From Opitutaceae bacterium (lineage in GTDB: Bacteria > Verrucomicrobiota > Verrucomicrobiia > Opitutales > Opitutaceae), in the NCBI GenBank assembly GCA_017994935.1, contig JAGOJU010000008.1, forward strand, positions 32,338-96,337: 64,000 nucleotides of DNA, read 5' to 3'. Shown here one piece after another: positions 52,358 through 60,905 of this stretch; the first letter of the stretch is position 1; every line of letters begins with the position of its first letter. Under the pieces are notes generated by a model, which saw only the letters and a list, made by a program, of their open reading frames with translations, ran no database searches and was not told the DNA's origin. The position numbers and the translations under genes were made by a program.

Positions 52358-53638
52358 ATGCTTTGGCTGTACCGGCTTATCTTTCTTCCCGTCCTGATCG
52401 TTGCCTCTCCCTACTATCTGCGGAGGATGCGCAAGCGGGGGTGTTATGGGCGTCATTTCGCAGATCGATTCGGTGGGATGAAACGCTGCCAGCCCAAGAG
52501 GACTGGTGTAAAAAGAATCTGGATCCAGGCCGTGAGTGTGGGTGAGTTGCTTGCGATCGGTCCGCTGCTGGAGCGGATGGCAGGGGAGCACTCGATTGAA
52601 ATTGTTCTAACAACGACAACGAGCACGGGCTTCAGGCTGGCGGAGGAGCGGTACGGGCGGCTTGTCCTGGCGATCGGTTACTTTCCCATCGATGCGTGGT
52701 TCTTCTCTGCACGCACGTGGAGAAACCTGGAGCCGGACATCGTCGTGCTCACCGAAGGGGAATGGTGGCCCGAGCACTTCGCACAGGCTCGGCGGCGCGG
52801 TGTGCCCGTGTTCTCAGTCAACGGGCGCCTCAGCGATCGGAGCCATCGACGCATGCGCCGGATCAGGCCTCTGATCCAATCATACTTCGGGCATGTCAGT
52901 CAGATCCTTGCCGGCTCCGAGCAGGACCGTCGACGATTCTGCGACGTCGGATTCCGTCCGGATCAAGTGACAACAACAGGGAATCTCAAATTGGATTTCA
53001 CGCTGCCTTCGTTGCTTCCGGAAGAGATCGAGAAGCTGCGTTCCTCGCTGGGATTTCCGAAGGGCGATTTTGTCCTGCTGGGCTCATCGACATGGCCGGG
53101 GGAGGAACGAGCGCTTGTTGAAGCACTCAAAGGTATGCGGGAACAGGGAGTGCCGAGTCGCCTGCTGCTTGTCCCGCGCCACGCTGAACGACGGGGGGAG
53201 ATCATTCCCGAACTCGAACGGTCGGGATTCCGATATCATGTGAGGTCAAAGGGGCACTGCAGCGGGGAGGTCGATATCCATTTTGCGGATACCACGGGCG
53301 AGTTGCGACGGCTGACGGCCGTGGCCGATCTCGTTTTTGTGGGCAAGAGCCTTCCACCCCACAAGGAGGGGCAGACTCCGATCGAGGCGGCCGCGATGGG
53401 GAAGCCCCTGCTGTTCGGTCCCGGGATGAGCAATTTCCTTCCCATCGCAGGAGACCTCGTGAATTGCCATGCCGCCCGGACCGTGGCGGATCGCGCGGAA
53501 TTGGTGGACGCCGTGATTTCTCTGTCGGGCGATCTTCGCAGCAGAGAGGAAATGGCGGAGGCTGCCAGGGGCTGGCATCGCGCGAATCTCGGTGCCCTGG
53601 ATCGCACGTTTGCCTTCCTGATGCGGCAGGTTTCCTGA
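52358..53638 (+). CDS. waaA: 3-deoxy-D-manno-octulosonic acid (Kdo) transferase
   Basis: 426 residues. A membrane-anchor N-terminus (L-Y-R-L-I-F-L-P-V-L-I-V-A) precedes the GT30 domain: I-W-I-Q-A-V-S-V-G-E, T-T-T-T-S-T-G, E-G-E-W-W-P, V-N-G-R-L-S-D-R-S and T-T-G-N-L-K-L-D-F. The C-terminal half has S-S-T-W-P-G-E-E and the acceptor-side motif P-P-H-K-E-G-Q-T-P-I-E-A-A-A-M-G-K-P. It adds Kdo to lipid A, which means the organism makes an LPS-type outer membrane. Divergent from the rhamnose block. Confidence 0.88.
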   Translation: MLWLYRLIFLPVLIVASPYYLRRMRKRGCYGRHFADRFGGMKRCQPKRTGVKRIWIQAVSVGELLAIGPLLERMAGEHSIEIVLTTTTSTGFRLAEERYGRLVLAIGYFPIDAWFFSARTWRNLEPDIVVLTEGEWWPEHFAQARRRGVPVFSVNGRLSDRSHRRMRRIRPLIQSYFGHVSQILAGSEQDRRRFCDVGFRPDQVTTTGNLKLDFTLPSLLPEEIEKLRSSLGFPKGDFVLLGSSTWPGEERALVEALKGMREQGVPSRLLLVPRHAERRGEIIPELERSGFRYHVRSKGHCSGEVDIHFADTTGELRRLTAVADLVFVGKSLPPHKEGQTPIEAAAMGKPLLFGPGMSNFLPIAGDLVNCHAARTVADRAELVDAVISLSGDLRSREEMAEAARGWHRANLGALDRTFAFLMRQVS

Positions 53639-53702
53639 TCTCGCGGCTCCTTGCGATCGGTTCAAGAAAGCATCTTTGCATCCATTTCGTCGGAGGAGTG
53701 GT

Positions 53703-53742
53703 TTTGCGCGCCGCAAACGCATCCCAATGCGGTGCGCGCAAA
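53703..53742. other. Strong stem-loop downstream of waaA
   Basis: TTTGCGCGCCGCA (53703-53715) pairs with TGCGG-TG-CGCGCAAA (53728-53742), a 13-bp stem with a two-base bulge and a 12-base loop. No T tract follows. It could be a factor-assisted terminator for waaA or a protein-binding dyad ahead of the SNF2 gene. Confidence 0.45.
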
Positions 53743-53830
53743 TCGGGACGGGAGCGCTGATTTAAGCGTGATGGATTTGTACTGACGCTGTGCTCAGTCA
53801 TGGATCTTTGCCGACAGTTGGCTTTTCTGA

Positions 53831-56638
53831 ATGCAAATTTGGGTTGCGGGGCGAATGATCCGATCTAAAACGGATCCTTTTAGCTGGATGCAAACCCACG
53901 GTCCCAAGCGAATCTATACCCCCCGTTCGGTCGAGTATTGGTTTGAAAAGCTTTCGAACGAATGGGAATCGACGTTCTCACCCCGTCAGCTCGATGAGGG
54001 TGCACGAATCTACCGTCACGGTGAGGTCCGGGAACTGGAAATCACGGACAAAGACGCAATTGTGCACCGACGGGTCGAGAAGAGAGATGAATATGCGGTC
54101 ATCGAGTGGCGTTCGGACGGGCTGAGCGTGAGGTCGTCCTCGACGGATATCGATGTGGCCAGGGCCCTTGCAGTTGCGGGTATTCACGAGATTGAGGAAT
54201 TGGTCGCGGACGAGATTTCGCCCCTGCCGGGCGAACGGGCATTTGCCGACGCCGAGTCCGTTTCATCCGTTCCCGCTGCGCCGACGACGGGGCAGTCGAA
54301 TCTCGAAGCGCCGGCCGCAGCCGGGGGCGTGGAGGAGCAGGCACACCCGGAGAAGGCTGAATTGAACGGGCATGGAGCTGACCCCAATGGAAACCTCGCT
54401 GCGAGTGTCGCCTCCGATGCGGTGCGCAGCGGCCAGTCTGCGGCGCCCGGTGCGGGTATTGCTCGCCCTGGGACTTCGGCAGTGGCGCCCTCCCGCCCCC
54501 AAGGGTCCGTCAATGGAGGGCCTGCCCGTCCTCTCCTCCTGGTCTTTCAGACGCGAAGCGAGGGGCTCGTTTTTCGGGCTTTCTGGCTCAATGGCGACAA
54601 GTCAAGGATTGCAGCCCACGGCACCGCCACCCATGCGAGCGGCGCCGGCTTTTTCACGTCCAGCGAGAGGGCGAAGTTGATCGGACTCGCTGCCTATGCC
54701 CGAAAGGCTCACTTCGCCTACAATGCAGGGAGTGGCGAGTACACGCTCTCCTCCGTGGTGGAGATTCCGAATTTTCTCAAAGTCACGCTTCCGGCTTGGA
54801 AGCGACTGTTTGGCGTCGAGCTGGATGACGCGGCGCTAAGGCTCCTGCAGGGGCCCGTTTCGATCGACATTGGAGCCGTCGCCGAACGGCGCGGCGGCAA
54901 GGGGGCAGGAGCGGGCAGCCTGGACCTCCGCTGGATATTCCGCGCGGGTGAACGATTGCTGACGGAGGAGGAAGTTGCTGCGGTGACGAAGGGAGGCACG
55001 AGTCCGATGATTCTGCCCAGCCTGGGAATCGTCGTACTGCCAACGGAGAAGCTGGCAACAGTGAACGCCTGGCAGAAAAACGTCGCCGACTTCCAGACGG
55101 ATGGCGTGCTCTCGCCCTACCTGATCTTTTCGCTCTTCAACGATTCGAGAATCAAGCTCACGATATCGCCCGAGCTTGAAGCATGGCGGCAGCGGGTCCT
55201 CTCTCCCGTTGCCGAATCAAAGCCGCTGCCAGCGTGGTTGCGGCCTTACCAGAAGCGGGGCGTTGAATGGCTCTCGCACCTGTGCGAGACCGGGTGTCAC
55301 GGCCTGCTCGCGGACGAGATGGGCCTGGGCAAGACGGTTCAGATCCTCACGCTGCTCACCACCCGCAGCCTGGCTGACCGGCCGAGCCTGATTGTCTGCC
55401 CGGCAAGTGTCGTTCCCGTCTGGAGGGAGGAAGTGGCGCGTTTCTTCCCTTCACTCGCGATCGAGGTCCTGAAGACGAATCACGACTTCACGACCCGCAA
55501 GGAACCGGTGCTCTGGCTGGCGAGCTACACGCAGCTTCGCAAACATCGCGCGCTGCTGGATTCGGTCGATTTTGCCTACGCGGTGCTGGACGAGGGACAG
55601 TTCATCAAGAATCCGGATGCCAAGGTGACACAGACGTGTTTTGCAATCCGCGCGACACACCGGATCGTCCTCACGGGGACGCCGCTCGAGAACCGTCAGC
55701 TGGATCTGTGGAGCATATTCCGGTTTCTGCTCCCGGGCCTGCTGGGTTCGCGTGCGGGATTTGAAGCGGCGCTTGGTGCGGATCGGGTGGCCACGCTCGA
55801 GCGGCTTCGGGCGCAACTGGCGCCGTTCATCCTGCGTCGCACAAAGGATGAGGTGGCGACCGAGCTCCCGCCCAAGGTCGAGATGGAGCTGATATGTCCC
55901 ATGACCGATGTGCAGCGTGCCGAGTATGCGCGGATCTGCACGGAGGGACTTCAGCGCCTGGGCGATGATGTCGGCGCGGCGATTCGCGAGAAGAGTTTTG
56001 GATTTCTCGCATTGCTCACGCGCTTGCGGCAGGTGTGCTGCGATCCGAACATGCTGCCATGGCTTCGGGCGCCGCTCTCGGATTCGGGAAAGATCAACCT
56101 GCTTGTCGAGAAACTCTCCGAGATCGTGAGCAACGGCCACAAGGTGGTCATCTTCTCGCAATTCGTGATGCTGCTGGACCGTGTGAAGCTGGCGCTTGCG
56201 CAAAGCTTTCCGGATCTTCCCCGCTACGAACTGACCGGCATGACGATCGATCGCCAGAAACCCGTGCAGGGTTTCCAGAATGCGGCTGGATCAGCGGCAA
56301 TGCTCGTTTCACTCAAGGCTGCAGGCACGGGGATAACCCTGCATGCCGCCGACTACGTCTTCCTGCTGGACCCGTGGTGGAACCCTGCGGTGGAAGCACA
56401 GGCGGTGGACCGCGTTCACCGCATCGGTCAAAAGAGCACCGTGTTCGTATACCGCATGGTGACGGGTGGAACGATCGAGGAACGCATCGAGGTTCTCAAG
56501 GCCTCGAAGCGCGATCTCTTCGACAAGCTTGTTGGAGGACTCGGGGGTGACTTCGATCTCAGCCAGCATTTCACGTCGCTCCAGGAACTGACGCAACTGA
56601 CCAGCCGGGTGACCGATCCGACGGAAATAACGACCTGA
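53831..56638 (+). CDS. SNF2-family helicase with unusual DEGQ box
   Basis: 935 residues if started at 53831; ATGs at 53855 and 53888 are equally possible and the part resembling other proteins begins near 53888 (K-R-I-Y-T-P-R-S). An N-terminal globular region (about 30-135, possible zinc-free SWIM-like or OB-like fold) is joined by an Ala/Pro/Gly-rich linker (about 140-225) to a second region and then the SNF2 core (about 470-920): Walker A D-E-M-G-L-G-K-T, Walker B D-E-G-Q where D-E-A-H or D-E-A-Q is normal, T-G-T-P-L-E-N, D-R-V-H-R-I-G-Q. Together with the protein at 24513-26987 it forms a pair of SNF2 ATPases in this genome. Confidence 0.82.
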   Translation: MQIWVAGRMIRSKTDPFSWMQTHGPKRIYTPRSVEYWFEKLSNEWESTFSPRQLDEGARIYRHGEVRELEITDKDAIVHRRVEKRDEYAVIEWRSDGLSVRSSSTDIDVARALAVAGIHEIEELVADEISPLPGERAFADAESVSSVPAAPTTGQSNLEAPAAAGGVEEQAHPEKAELNGHGADPNGNLAASVASDAVRSGQSAAPGAGIARPGTSAVAPSRPQGSVNGGPARPLLLVFQTRSEGLVFRAFWLNGDKSRIAAHGTATHASGAGFFTSSERAKLIGLAAYARKAHFAYNAGSGEYTLSSVVEIPNFLKVTLPAWKRLFGVELDDAALRLLQGPVSIDIGAVAERRGGKGAGAGSLDLRWIFRAGERLLTEEEVAAVTKGGTSPMILPSLGIVVLPTEKLATVNAWQKNVADFQTDGVLSPYLIFSLFNDSRIKLTISPELEAWRQRVLSPVAESKPLPAWLRPYQKRGVEWLSHLCETGCHGLLADEMGLGKTVQILTLLTTRSLADRPSLIVCPASVVPVWREEVARFFPSLAIEVLKTNHDFTTRKEPVLWLASYTQLRKHRALLDSVDFAYAVLDEGQFIKNPDAKVTQTCFAIRATHRIVLTGTPLENRQLDLWSIFRFLLPGLLGSRAGFEAALGADRVATLERLRAQLAPFILRRTKDEVATELPPKVEMELICPMTDVQRAEYARICTEGLQRLGDDVGAAIREKSFGFLALLTRLRQVCCDPNMLPWLRAPLSDSGKINLLVEKLSEIVSNGHKVVIFSQFVMLLDRVKLALAQSFPDLPRYELTGMTIDRQKPVQGFQNAAGSAAMLVSLKAAGTGITLHAADYVFLLDPWWNPAVEAQAVDRVHRIGQKSTVFVYRMVTGGTIEERIEVLKASKRDLFDKLVGGLGGDFDLSQHFTSLQELTQLTSRVTDPTEITT

Positions 56639-56659
56639 ATCAGGCTTCGAGCCGGGTCC

Positions 56660-57688
56660 TCATGGTGAGTTTACGCTGGCGCCATCGATCCAATCTCCGG
56701 TGATGAAGACCTCCTTGGGGTCCTTTGGAATGCCGCACTCGTTGCGCTGGAGTTGCTCGACAACCAGATCGATCGCAGCTGCGCCTACGACCTCGGGTTT
56801 TTCCACCACCTGGGTCAGGCGGACATCCTGAGGCATGCCCGCGACGCAAAGTGCTACCAGGCCGATATCGCGGGGCACCGACAGGCCCATTGCCTTTATC
56901 CAGGCGTAGACCGGAATCCCTCCAAAGAGAATGGCGTCGGGGCGATAGCGTTTCATCCATGTCCGGAATTTCGATTCATTGTCGGAATCGATCTCAAGGA
57001 TTGCCGACGACGCGGAACGTCCGGATTCGGAGTGCCACGCGGAGAATGCGCCCTGCCAGCTCCTCAAGAGGCGCTCGCGCAGCGCGGGGGTGTTGACCAG
57101 TCCCACGCGCCGATATCCGCGCTGCTGCAATTCCTTGAGCGCGAGGACCACATTCTCAAAGTAGGCCGGAGTCGCCCGGTGGATGGGTGCGAGATCGAAG
57201 GTGTAACCAATCGTGGCGCAGGCGAACCGCTCCCACGAAAAGCGGAGATCAATCATTGCCTCCACCGGAAATATCAGGAGACCCTGGATGCTTCGTGCGT
57301 GCAGAACTCCGTCAATCCGGGGAATCGTGAGCCCTGGTGCCGTCGCAGGGAATTCCTCCAGTGTGTAACCGAGCTCAAAGGCCCGAACGGCTGCTCCCTT
57401 GAAGAACCTCAGCCGGGTGGGGTCCCGCTTCGCAACCTCAGAAGGCCATGTCGTGATGCCCGCGATGACGGGTTTGAGCTTGGCAGAGCGGTTCGACCGG
57501 ATGCGGGCCATCAGCGAAGCGACCGCGGGATGGGGGCGATAGCCAAGTTTGGCGGCCATTGCGCTGATCCGTCGCCGAGTCGCAATGGAAATGCTGGCGT
57601 GATTCCGCAGCGCAAGGGAAACCGTGGCAGGGCAGACGCCCAGCCTGTGCGCCAGGTCGGCGATGGTTACGGACTGGATCTTTGCCAC
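56660..57688 (-). CDS. LacI-family transcriptional regulator of the sugar operon
   Basis: 342 residues from a GTG at 57688; the TTG 36 bases upstream is an alternative. The N-terminal HTH reads V-T-I-A-D-L-A-H-R-L-G-V then A-T-V-S-L-A-L-R-N and hinge R-R-I-S-A-M-A-A-K-L-G-Y-R-P-H-P, typical of LacI. The C-terminal sugar-binding domain follows with the periplasmic-binding-protein-like fold. Last gene of the seven-gene sugar block, so it may autoregulate the operon, with a rhamnose-pathway intermediate as the likely inducer. Confidence 0.85.
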   Translation of the reverse strand: MAKIQSVTIADLAHRLGVCPATVSLALRNHASISIATRRRISAMAAKLGYRPHPAVASLMARIRSNRSAKLKPVIAGITTWPSEVAKRDPTRLRFFKGAAVRAFELGYTLEEFPATAPGLTIPRIDGVLHARSIQGLLIFPVEAMIDLRFSWERFACATIGYTFDLAPIHRATPAYFENVVLALKELQQRGYRRVGLVNTPALRERLLRSWQGAFSAWHSESGRSASSAILEIDSDNESKFRTWMKRYRPDAILFGGIPVYAWIKAMGLSVPRDIGLVALCVAGMPQDVRLTQVVEKPEVVGAAAIDLVVEQLQRNECGIPKDPKEVFITGDWIDGASVNSP

Positions 57689-57743
57689 ATTGAAAGACGG
57701 AAGGGAACGACCTCCAATTGGCAACCGGATCCGTCGGGGTGGC

Positions 57744-58895
57744 TCAAATGGAATACTTCCGGATGATTTCGGGATTCACCTCAATGCCGAGGCCGGGACG
57801 GTCCGGTATTGCCATCCATCCGTCGGATCCCAGGGAAAGTGCGTCGAAGACCAGCGCCGAGCGAAACGGATGGTCCGAACAGTCATATTCGAGCATGGGC
57901 TCGACGGGATTCAGGCACAATGAGCCCGGCGGCAATACGGCAAGCAGCTGCAGCGAAGCGGCCAGACAGATGCCGGAGCCCCACACATGAGGGACGAGAC
58001 GGGTGTTCCAGCACTGGCAAAGCGCCACAATCTTCTTCAGTTCGGTAAAGCCGCCTGAGGAACATATGTCCGGTTGAAGAATGTCGAGTGCCCCCGTGCT
58101 GATCCAGCGGCAGCAGGCATGTTTCCCAAGCAGGCCTTCTCCGGCAGCCAGGCTGGTGATTCCGAGACTACGAAGCAATCGATAGCCCTCGATATCCTCC
58201 GGATTGAGAGGTTCCTCAAAGAAATGCAGCCGGCAGTCAGCGGTCTGCTGCAGGATGTCGCGCGCCACGGGAACGGCATAGGCGCAATTCGCATCCGCCA
58301 TCAGGCGAATCTCCGATCCGAGCGCCGCACGCACCGCCCTTACACATTCGATGTCCTCGCCGGGACCGAAGCCCAGCTTCAGCTTCATTGCCTTGAACCC
58401 TTGCGCGACATGGCGCCTTGCCTCTGCGACACCTTCCTCCGGATATCGGGCATGCCTGCGCCGGTAGAAACCGGTGACGTACGGCTCAACGCGCTCACGA
58501 AAACGTCCGCCGAGCAAGCGGCTGATCGACAGGCCGGACATCCTTCCCCGAAGGTCCCACAAGGCGATATCGATGCCGCTCAAGGCGTTCACGACCGCTC
58601 CGCCCTGCCCGTAGGGCCGGGTGAGATTGTAGAGTTCCTCCCAGATGACCTCAGCGTCCAGAGGCGAACGCCCAAGCAAACGTGGCACGTAGGCATTGCG
58701 GATGATCTCTGCGGCGACCTGGGGTGACTGCAATCCGTGACAGAGGCATTCTCCCCATCCTGCAATGCCTTCGGAAGATTGCACCTCCACCAGCACTGAA
58801 CTGCGATGAGTGACCCATCCCTGGGAAAAGGCGAACGGCTCGGCCAGCGGAGCGCGCACGACATGGACCAGGACCCGTTCGATTTGAGCACTCAT
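57744..58895 (-). CDS. Enolase-superfamily acid-sugar dehydratase (mandelate racemase subgroup)
   Basis: 383 residues. The enolase-superfamily fold carries the MR-subgroup residues: the K-x-K bases Lys171 and Lys173 (M-K-L-K-L), metal ligands Asp201 (with Asn203), Glu227 and Glu253 (A-G-E), and the His303-Asp276 dyad. This set is characteristic of acid-sugar dehydratases such as L-rhamnonate, L-fuconate or gluconate dehydratase. In context (GH78 rhamnosidase, RhaT-like permease) a 6-deoxy-hexonate such as L-rhamnonate is the best guess. It is the product-forming step to a 2-keto-3-deoxy sugar acid. Its start overlaps the stop of the upstream NTF2-like gene. Confidence 0.82.
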   Translation of the reverse strand: MSAQIERVLVHVVRAPLAEPFAFSQGWVTHRSSVLVEVQSSEGIAGWGECLCHGLQSPQVAAEIIRNAYVPRLLGRSPLDAEVIWEELYNLTRPYGQGGAVVNALSGIDIALWDLRGRMSGLSISRLLGGRFRERVEPYVTGFYRRRHARYPEEGVAEARRHVAQGFKAMKLKLGFGPGEDIECVRAVRAALGSEIRLMADANCAYAVPVARDILQQTADCRLHFFEEPLNPEDIEGYRLLRSLGITSLAAGEGLLGKHACCRWISTGALDILQPDICSSGGFTELKKIVALCQCWNTRLVPHVWGSGICLAASLQLLAVLPPGSLCLNPVEPMLEYDCSDHPFRSALVFDALSLGSDGWMAIPDRPGLGIEVNPEIIRKYSI

Positions 58896-59254
58896 CAGTA
58901 GTCTGAGGGATTGAAATACGCCCGGAGGCGGGTGATCTGGGACTGTGTGATGGTAAAAACGTTGCAGCCTTCCGCATAGCCAGGGGTGCCGTTCTGACGC
59001 GTGAAGTGGAATCCGAACTCGACGACGATGTCGTCCCCATGTTCGATTGTCCGCCGCGCCTCTATCCGCATGGTCTTGTAGGTCCCCATGATCTTCTTGT
59101 AGAAGGCCGCGATTTCCTGACGTCCGTGAAGTTGGAAGCCGGGCGCAGTAAAAGCGGCATTTCGATCGAAATGCTCGAGCACGGCCGGCAGGTCGCCCCG
59201 GGCTTCGGCGTCCCAATAGGAGAGGGCAAGATTGAGCAGGGAGGATGAGGACAT
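58895..59254 (-). CDS. NTF2-like/SnoaL-type small protein
   Basis: 119 residues from ATG 59254. The cone-shaped NTF2-like fold is suggested by A-x-x-Y-W-D-A-E-A-R-G-D at the start, a hydrophobic core and Y-x-x-I-M-G-T-Y followed by alternating beta strands to the C-terminus. No catalytic motif. Such proteins bind or isomerise small molecules. Its stop codon overlaps the start of the dehydratase gene by one base, so the two are made together. Confidence 0.65.
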   Translation of the reverse strand: MSSSSLLNLALSYWDAEARGDLPAVLEHFDRNAAFTAPGFQLHGRQEIAAFYKKIMGTYKTMRIEARRTIEHGDDIVVEFGFHFTRQNGTPGYAEGCNVFTITQSQITRLRAYFNPSDY

Positions 59255-59310
59255 CTTGTTGGGTGATTGGGAAACTTGTCTTTCCGGCATCTGGTGCGGG
59301 GCACGGACCC

Positions 59311-60108
59311 TCACGTCATGATGAAGCCGCAGGTTGCGTTGAGTCCCTGCCCGGTCATGCAGGAACTCTCGTCGGAGCAGAGGAACGTTATTAGCGCGGC
59401 GACTTCTTCGGGCTTTGCGAAGCGGCCCATCGGGGCGGCCTGCTCCCAATCGAGGCGCACCTCCGCCCGTGTGCGGCCCTCCGCTGCTGCGTGCATGTCC
59501 ATCACCTGCTCAATGCGGTCGCCTTCGATCGGGCCGGGACATACCGCATTCACCCGGATGCCAAGCGGTGCCAGTTCGAGTGCGAGCGTCTGCGTGAGAC
59601 CAAGCATCGCCCACTTGGTGCAGACGTAATCCCCGCGATACGGCAGGCCCCGCCGGCCGACATTGCTCGAGAGATTGCAAATGCGCCCCGATCGCCGGCC
59701 TTCCATGTGCCGAAGGACCTCCCGGGTGACCAGCATTGTTCCGGTGATATTGATCGCAAACGTGCGGTTCCAATCCTCCAGCTTCATGTCCTTCACCAAC
59801 TGGCAGACTCCATTGAATCCCGCGTTGTTGACGAGAATGTCGATGGCGCCATCACACCATGCCGCTGCAGCCCGGACTCCCGCGACCACGTCGTGTTCAT
59901 TGGTGACATCGCACCTCGAGGAACCCGTGCGCACCCCGAAGCAGGAGAGCTGGTCAATCGTGGCATCGGCCGGATCGCGATCGAGTATGAAGACATTGGC
60001 ACCCTCGCGCGCAAACGCCGTGGCAATCACCCTGCCGAGTCCGGCGGCACCGCCAGTGACGATCAGGTTCATTTTGGGGAAGCGACTAGGGCCGATATGG
60101 GTTTTCAT
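59311..60108 (-). CDS. SDR-family dehydrogenase
   Basis: 265 residues from ATG 60108 (an in-frame ATG at 60072 is possible). It shows T-G-G-A-A-G-L-G (residues 18-25), acidic Asp43 after beta-2, which favours NAD over NADP, N-N-A-G (94-97), catalytic Ser148 and Tyr161-x-x-x-Lys165. In the operon it may oxidise a free deoxysugar to its lactone or a keto-deoxy acid downstream; the substrate is inference. It starts three bases after the MBL hydrolase stop. Confidence 0.83.
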   Translation of the reverse strand: MKTHIGPSRFPKMNLIVTGGAAGLGRVIATAFAREGANVFILDRDPADATIDQLSCFGVRTGSSRCDVTNEHDVVAGVRAAAAWCDGAIDILVNNAGFNGVCQLVKDMKLEDWNRTFAINITGTMLVTREVLRHMEGRRSGRICNLSSNVGRRGLPYRGDYVCTKWAMLGLTQTLALELAPLGIRVNAVCPGPIEGDRIEQVMDMHAAAEGRTRAEVRLDWEQAAPMGRFAKPEEVAALITFLCSDESSCMTGQGLNATCGFIMT

Positions 60109-60111
60109 GAA

Positions 60112-60870
60112 TTAGCCGATTTTGAAGGAGGGATGACGGTCGAAGAGGGCATAGTCGTGTGCAGGAAGGAGAATGGCTTCCTGCTGCCTCAGCCAGCGGT
60201 AGCCCGCGAGCACCTCCGAAAGGTTTGTCCGGTAGCCGAGGGGGATATCACTCTCAAGGTGCTCGTAGAGGTAGAACGCGTCTCCCACGATGATGACCGT
60301 GCCCTGAGAGGTGGGTACCTTGACGACCATGTGACCCGGCGAGTGGCCGCCGGTCCAGTGCATCGTGATCCCTGGCGCGATTTCTTGTCCATCGTTGGTT
60401 AAGACAAGCCGGGCTCCCTGACCCGCCAGCCAGTCAAGCGGCCCGCGAGGAAATCCAACTTCAGGACAGCCCGGGCGATTTGCGGGATCCCTGACATAGT
60501 TCCATTCCTGGGCGGAGACGAAGAATTGCGCGCGGCGATAGAGCGGAGCGTTTACGTAGTGGTCGAAATGCAGGTGGGTAATTGCGACCGTGTCGACGTC
60601 GTCGGCATTGAGTCCGAAGTCTGCGAGAAGATCGGCGGTGTTTCGGCTGGGACCAAGATGTTTCCACCTGATCCTGTCGGCCGTGGTGTAGGTGGCATCA
60701 ATCCCATCCATGCCAGTATCGATCATGAGGGTTCGGCCCATGCCGCGGACTAGGAACCCGGCCAGGCATATCTTCACCGGGTCGTGGCGTCCGTAAGCAT
60801 GGTCAAAGACCGTAGTTCCCGGAGCAAACCAGTCGGCGTATTTCAGGATATGGACCGAGTAGAGATTCAT
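60112..60870 (-). CDS. Metallo-beta-lactamase-fold hydrolase, candidate sugar lactonase
   Basis: 252 residues from ATG 60870. The dinuclear-metal motif H-x-H-x-D-H is at residues 99-104 (T-H-L-H-F-D-H), with further ligands in G-G-H-S-P-G-H (His near 170) and G-D-A-F. N-acyl-homoserine-lactone lactonases share this layout, so a lactone substrate is plausible. In an oxidative deoxysugar operon the natural guess is hydrolysis of the sugar 1,4-lactone, replacing the SMP30 or beta-propeller lactonases usual in such pathways. Upstream in-frame residues do not resemble the family, so the first ATG of the frame is rejected. Confidence 0.75.
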   Translation of the reverse strand: MNLYSVHILKYADWFAPGTTVFDHAYGRHDPVKICLAGFLVRGMGRTLMIDTGMDGIDATYTTADRIRWKHLGPSRNTADLLADFGLNADDVDTVAITHLHFDHYVNAPLYRRAQFFVSAQEWNYVRDPANRPGCPEVGFPRGPLDWLAGQGARLVLTNDGQEIAPGITMHWTGGHSPGHMVVKVPTSQGTVIIVGDAFYLYEHLESDIPLGYRTNLSEVLAGYRWLRQQEAILLPAHDYALFDRHPSFKIG

Positions 60871-60905
60871 GCGGAGGCTGCTGTTGGAAAACCAGTCAAC
60901 CAGGC

